Both the position numbers and the translations under genes were made by a program. Of a stretch of 9,419 nucleotides of DNA, positions 6,393-9,419 are shown piece after piece (the stretch's first letter is position 1; each line of letters starts with the position of its first letter). The DNA comes from UBA5436 sp964346085 (GTDB lineage Bacteria > Bacillota > Clostridia > Saccharofermentanales > DTU023): positions 1 to 9,419 of the forward strand of contig CAYFSZ010000055.1 in assembly GCA_964346085.1 (NCBI GenBank). The letters run 5' to 3'. The notes beneath the pieces are model-generated. The model searched no databases. It was not told the DNA's origin and saw only the letters and a program-made list of their open reading frames with translations.

Positions 6393-7559
6393 CTAAATTA
6401 TGCGAACTCGAACAACTCCATCAATTGAAGTGATTTTGTCCGCAATTTTCTGATTTATCTCAGTATCTAAGTCAAGCATTGTATACGCCCAATTATTTTT
6501 GTGTTGATTTGTCAATCTTGCAATATTGATATGCTCACTTGCTAAAACATTCGTGATTTGTCCAATCATATTCGGGATATTTCGATGTAAAACAGTTACT
6601 CTCTGTGCAGTCATACAGTTACCAAAATCTGTATCAGGAAAATTGACTGAGTTTCTTATATTTCCATTTTGAAGATAGTCAACCATTTGCTGGCATACCA
6701 TTTTGGCAGCATTGAATTCGCTTTCAGGTGTAGAAGCACCTAGATGAGGAATATTAATTGTGCGAGGCATATGCATCGTTTTTTCATCAGGAAAATCAAC
6801 AACATAATGAGAAACAGTCTCTTTCTCAATTGCTTCTAATAATGCGTCCGTATCGACTAATCCATCTCTTGCTAAATTAATTAAGCATAAGCCTGATTTT
6901 GCGATTTCCAACAACTCTTTATTGACTGTGTTTTTCGTTTGTTCATTAAATGGTATATGCAAGCTGATAAAATCACATTGTGCGAACATAATCTCAAGCG
7001 AATTGCAATGTTCAATTTTGCTGTTTAACTCCCAAGCATGTCTGACGGTCAAAAAAGGATCATAGCCTAATACTCTCATCCCAAAGTCCACACACATGTT
7101 TGCAACTAATGCTCCAATTTCTCCAAGACCTACAACACCTATCGTCTTACCATAAAGCTCCGGTCCCACAAATTCTTTTTTGCCTGCTTCGACTTCTGAT
7201 TTTATGTTTGTATCTGAGGGGATGGTTTTTGTCCATTGCAAAGCTTCAACGATATTTCTAGATGCCATAATCATCGCAAGCGCCACTAATTCTTTAACTC
7301 CATTCGCATTCGCTCCTGGCGCATTACAGATTACGATACCTCTTTCAGAGCATTCCTCAATCGGAATATTATTGACGCCAGAACCTGCTCGACCAATAAA
7401 AGCCAATTCATGATTGAAATTAAGCTCGTGCAAAGACTTACTTCGAACTAAAATCGCGTCTGGATTTTCGACTGAATCATTGATCAAAAATTCTTCTGGC
7501 AATTGTTCTAAAACCGATTCTTCAATGTGATTTAATGTCTGGATATGGAATTTTTTCAT
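6393..7559 (-). CDS. serA: D-3-phosphoglycerate dehydrogenase
   Basis: The protein (388 aa) belongs to the D-2-hydroxyacid dehydrogenase family. It oxidises 3-phosphoglycerate to 3-phosphohydroxypyruvate with NAD, the first step of the phosphorylated serine pathway. The NAD motif GLGEIG is at 144-149, and D167 (GYDPF) at the end of the next strand indicates NAD over NADP. The expected catalytic residues are R231 (NLAR), E259 and H272 (PHLG). A C-terminal ACT domain (about 318-388) suggests serine feedback control. The length is that of the short form with ACT but without the extra allosteric domain. The ATG is preceded by AGAGGAG 4 nt upstream. The gene starts 22 bp after serC, whose product uses its phosphohydroxypyruvate. 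Confidence 0.95.
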   Translation of the reverse strand: MKKFHIQTLNHIEESVLEQLPEEFLINDSVENPDAILVRSKSLHELNFNHELAFIGRAGSGVNNIPIEECSERGIVICNAPGANANGVKELVALAMIMASRNIVEALQWTKTIPSDTNIKSEVEAGKKEFVGPELYGKTIGVVGLGEIGALVANMCVDFGMRVLGYDPFLTVRHAWELNSKIEHCNSLEIMFAQCDFISLHIPFNEQTKNTVNKELLEIAKSGLCLINLARDGLVDTDALLEAIEKETVSHYVVDFPDEKTMHMPRTINIPHLGASTPESEFNAAKMVCQQMVDYLQNGNIRNSVNFPDTDFGNCMTAQRVTVLHRNIPNMIGQITNVLASEHINIARLTNQHKNNWAYTMLDLDTEINQKIADKITSIDGVVRVRII

Positions 7560-7581
7560 ATTGCTCCTCTTTTCTTAAATA

Positions 7582-8673
7582 TCAGTCTTTGTGTTTCATT
7601 TCAAAATCTTTCATAAATTGAATCAGTGCTTCAACTCCACTTTGAGGCATTGCATTATAAATGCTAGCACGCATTCCACCAACGGAGCGATGACCTTTCA
7701 GGTTTTGCAATCCATTCGCATTTGCTTCTTTAATAAATGCTTCATGTAGATTTTCATTTTTGCACACAAAAGGAACATTCATTAATGAGCGACAATTTTT
7801 GTCTGCAGTCCCTTGATAAAAATCACTATCATCCAAAAAGTCATAAATCAGTTTTGATTTTTGCTTATTGATTTGCTCCATCATTTCAATACCGCCGAAA
7901 TTTTCAATCCATTGATACACAAGTCCACATATATAGATCGCATAGCAAGGTGGCGTGTTATACATAGAATTTGCATCTGCATGTACTTTATACTGCAGCA
8001 TTGTTGGAATTTTATCAGTTAAATAGGGAATCAAATCATTTCGAACGATCACAACAGTTACACCCGCTGGTCCCATGTTTTTTTGAGCTCCTGCGTATAT
8101 TAAACCAAATTGAGTGATATCATATTCTTCCGATAAAATATTCGATGACATGTCCCCTACTAAAATTGTTCCATTCTTTTTAGGTAAATTGTCAGGCTTA
8201 AACCTTGTTCCATATATCGTATTATTCACACAAATATGAATATAATCAGAATCTGCATTTATCATTTCATCTGTAATGTTTGGAATTACTGAAAAATTTT
8301 CACCTTCCGAAGAAGCAATTGCCTGTGCCGCACCGAATTTTTTTGCTTCAAGAAAAGCTCTCTTTGCCCAATGACCAGAAATCACATAATCTGCTTTTTT
8401 GTTCTTTCTCATAAGATTTAATGGGACCATTGCAAATTGTGTATGCGCACCCCCTTGTAAAAAAAGGACTTTGTAGTTATTTGGAATTTTCATTAAATTT
8501 CGTAATGATTGTTCTGTTTGCTGATAAATTTCTAGGAAAACTTTAGATCGATGACTCATTTCCATCACAGAAAGACCTTTTCCCTGATAATTCATCATAT
8601 CCTTCTGCGCTTGTTGCAAAACCTCTTCAGGTAACATTGCCGGTCCGGCGGAAAAATTATAAATTCGATCCAT
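7582..8673 (-). CDS. serC: Phosphoserine aminotransferase
   Basis: The PLP-dependent class V aminotransferase (363 aa) converts 3-phosphohydroxypyruvate and glutamate to O-phosphoserine and 2-oxoglutarate. It may also serve pyridoxal synthesis, as in some bacteria. The start is set at the ATG giving MDRIYNFSAGP, the family's standard N-terminus. A TTG five codons upstream (8688) is open in frame, but the AGGAGG site lies between it and the ATG, so it is rejected. K198 in AGAQKNMGPAG is the PLP Schiff-base lysine; W102 and D174 (GDMSS) fit cofactor contacts. HRSVGGMRASIYNA (328-341) is the typical C-terminal substrate block. This is the first gene of the run, with a plausible promoter and a 50-nt leader that can fold. 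Confidence 0.97.
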   Translation of the reverse strand: MDRIYNFSAGPAMLPEEVLQQAQKDMMNYQGKGLSVMEMSHRSKVFLEIYQQTEQSLRNLMKIPNNYKVLFLQGGAHTQFAMVPLNLMRKNKKADYVISGHWAKRAFLEAKKFGAAQAIASSEGENFSVIPNITDEMINADSDYIHICVNNTIYGTRFKPDNLPKKNGTILVGDMSSNILSEEYDITQFGLIYAGAQKNMGPAGVTVVIVRNDLIPYLTDKIPTMLQYKVHADANSMYNTPPCYAIYICGLVYQWIENFGGIEMMEQINKQKSKLIYDFLDDSDFYQGTADKNCRSLMNVPFVCKNENLHEAFIKEANANGLQNLKGHRSVGGMRASIYNAMPQSGVEALIQFMKDFEMKHKD

Positions 8674-8675
8674 AT

Positions 8676-8682
8676 GTCCTCC
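8676..8682 (-). promoter_or_regulatory. serC ribosome binding site (decides the start)
   Basis: On the minus strand TAGGAGG ends close before the ATG at 8673. Its position downstream of an in-frame TTG (8688) excludes that codon as the main start. The spacing is short but the match to the 16S tail is strong. Confidence 0.8.
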
Positions 8683-8684
8683 TA

Positions 8685-8719
8685 ACAATCTAATAATTTT
8701 CGAAAACAGACTAGATTGT
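8685..8719 (-). promoter_or_regulatory. Stem-loop in the serC leader
   Basis: The arms ACAATCTA (minus strand, 8719-8712) and TAGATTGT (8692-8685) are perfectly complementary over 8 bp with 19 nt between. A nested palindrome TTTTCGAAAA lies at 8697-8706. The right arm ends within 2 nt of the AGGAGG site, so folding could affect access of ribosomes to serC. It is too short for a T-box leader. A regulatory role is inference. Confidence 0.4.
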
Positions 8720-8730
8720 ATATTTATTCA

Positions 8731-8758
8731 ATTATAGTATTATTCATAATATTTTCAA
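8731..8758 (-). promoter_or_regulatory. Probable promoter of the serC-to-glpK operon
   Basis: On the minus strand TTGAAA (8753-8758) and a perfect TATAAT (8731-8736) are 16 bases apart. The expected start near 8724 gives a leader of about 50 nt. It is divergent from the tRNA-Pro promoter, whose -35 lies 45 bp away. Confidence 0.65.
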
Positions 8759-8803
8759 TGAAGCAGAAGATTTTTGACGAGAATGTATTCGATATCACTT
8801 GTA

Positions 8804-8831
8804 TTGACAATTTTATTGTACAAGTTATCAT
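8804..8831 (+). promoter_or_regulatory. Promoter of tRNA-Pro
   Basis: TTGACA (8804-8809) is a perfect -35, and TATCAT (8826-8831) is a -10 with one mismatch after a 16-base spacer. Initiation would fall about 10 nt before the tRNA. Confidence 0.7.
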
Positions 8832-8847
8832 ATCTAAGTGAATATAA

Positions 8848-8923
8848 CGAGGTGTAGCGCAGTTGGTAGCGTGCCTGCTTCGGGAGCAGGAAGCCGGAGG
8901 TTCAAGTCCTCTCACCTCGACCA
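8848..8923 (+). tRNA. tRNA-Pro (anticodon CGG)
   Basis: The 76-nt gene includes an encoded CCA. The acceptor stem is CGAGGTG/CACCTCG with C1-G72 and A73, the proline pattern. The D-stem is GCGC/GCGT, the anticodon arm is CCTGC-TTCGGGA-GCAGG, and the T-loop is TTCAAGT. The anticodon CGG reads CCG codons. It is the only plus-strand gene seen in the window. Confidence 0.94.
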
Positions 8924-8926
8924 AAT

Positions 8927-8964
8927 AAAAAACCTCTGACACTGTATGATGCCAGAGGTTTTTT
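8927..8964. terminator. Bidirectional intrinsic terminator
   Basis: A 12-bp stem (AAAAAACCTCTG at 8927-8938 with CAGAGGTTTTTT at 8953-8964) closes a 14-base loop, with T-runs when read on either strand. It begins 4 nt after tRNA-Pro and lies about 20 nt past the stop of the convergent glutaredoxin-like gene, so it can end both transcripts. Confidence 0.9.
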
Positions 8965-8984
8965 ATACAAATTTGATTTCTAAA

Positions 8985-9239
8985 TTATTTTTGATAGCGA
9001 ATTGCTTCATCTAAATCAAGCGTAGAATAACCTTTTTCAGTGACGAAGAAAGGAATTCCAACTAATCCATCTTGAATGACATCTTCAAAGACACTTTCAG
9101 TATCTCTATAATGAATAAATTCTCTTAACCATGTTATCTTTTCCCCTAAATTACGATATTCATAGTCAAATCCTACTTCTTTGAATTTTTCCATTGCAGC
9201 CATGCAATCTGGACAATCATCGATTCCATAAATGATCAT
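8985..9239 (-). CDS. Glutaredoxin-like protein
   Basis: The 84-aa protein has a thioredoxin-fold pattern: MIIYGIDDCPDC places the CPDC redox pair at C9 and C12 at the start of the first helix. P63 in GIPFF is the conserved cis-proline next to the active site. It is close to the usual size of small glutaredoxins and NrdH-like proteins. The likely role is thiol-disulfide exchange in the cytosol; the specific partner cannot be told. GGGAG before the ATG supports the start. It is monocistronic in this view, ends at the shared terminator with tRNA-Pro, and has no evident functional link to the serine/glycerol run. Confidence 0.85.
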   Translation of the reverse strand: MIIYGIDDCPDCMAAMEKFKEVGFDYEYRNLGEKITWLREFIHYRDTESVFEDVIQDGLVGIPFFVTEKGYSTLDLDEAIRYQK

Positions 9240-9273
9240 ACTTATCTCCCTTAAATTAAAATAATTTTTGCTA

Positions 9274-9282
9274 ATTATATCA
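9274..9282 (-). promoter_or_regulatory. Extended -10 promoter of the glutaredoxin-like gene
   Basis: On the minus strand TGATATAAT gives a perfect -10 (9274-9279) with the TG extension. No good -35 is seen 16-18 bases upstream, which the extended -10 can compensate. The leader would be about 28 nt. The remaining bases to 9419 show no convincing gene. Confidence 0.5.
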
Positions 9283-9419
9283 TGTTTTTAAACTTATCCA
9301 TATATGTTTTAATTGAAAATTAATAGATGTTTTTCAGAACAAATTTCTATTGAATGACGCTTTGAAATCGCTGTTATTATGTTTACTCACAAAAATTAGG
9401 TTTTGCTTTTTTTGCGTTA

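Noticed and set aside
6379..6396. Possible terminator between serA and DUF1015 (TTAGC/GCTAA)
   Set aside because: Only 5 bp with an 8-nt loop, overlapping the stop codon and lacking a T-run.
8674..8688. Upstream TTG start for serC
   Set aside because: It would translate the AGGAGG ribosome binding site itself (LGGH) and add residues absent from the conserved SerC N-terminus.
8674..8724. T-box or other amino-acid riboswitch before serC
   Set aside because: The leader from the likely promoter is only about 50 nt, far too short, and no T-box core sequence is present.
8724..8942. 72-codon minus-strand reading frame
   Set aside because: It is antisense to tRNA-Pro, its promoter and part of the terminator; VRGLEPPASCSR is a typical tRNA-antisense artefact, and it covers the serC promoter.
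9331..9419. Possible tail of an upstream minus-strand gene
   Set aside because: One frame is open from the edge for under 30 codons but its residues match no family I recognise and its composition is that of AT-rich spacer.

Overview
The window is AT-rich DNA from a low-GC Gram-positive bacterium (Bacillota). Evidence for this is the strong AGGAGG-type ribosome binding sites, TTGACA/TATAAT promoters, tRNA genes that encode their CCA ends, and the protein families present. UGA is used as a stop (serC and the TrxB-like flavoprotein gene), so it is not a Mycoplasma-type code. The glycerol kinase and its partner genes look like the clostridial/erysipelotrichial type rather than the Bacillus/Enterococcus type. 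The genus cannot be fixed from the sequence alone.

Layout, left to right. Positions 1-170 hold no convincing gene: an inverted repeat, short direct repeats, and the terminator of a tRNA unit. A two-tRNA unit (a CAT-anticodon tRNA, then tRNA-Tyr) runs on the minus strand from a perfect-consensus promoter. Positions 469-8673 are one long minus-strand run of seven tightly packed genes. In transcription order these are serC, serA, a DUF1015 gene, a GlpA-like FAD/[2Fe-2S] dehydrogenase, a TrxB-like flavoprotein, a DUF1667 small Cys-rich protein, and glpK. Gaps are 39 bp or less and two junctions overlap. A plausible promoter lies upstream of serC, and I see no strong internal terminator. A lone plus-strand tRNA-Pro (anticodon CGG) is divergent from serC. 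It ends at a hairpin with T-runs on both sides, shared with a convergent glutaredoxin-like gene (8985-9239). The last 180 bases hold that gene's promoter and leader.

Function. SerA and SerC turn 3-phosphoglycerate into phosphoserine; the phosphatase SerB is not in the window. GlpK phosphorylates glycerol and the GlpA-like enzyme probably oxidises glycerol-3-phosphate to DHAP. It appears to work with two soluble redox partners instead of the membrane GlpBC of E. coli. The two halves meet at the triose-phosphate/3-phosphoglycerate part of glycolysis. The most interesting unexplained parts are the DUF1015 protein in the serine block and the electron acceptor of the three-component dehydrogenase. 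All functional statements rest on motif and family recognition by eye; no search was run.
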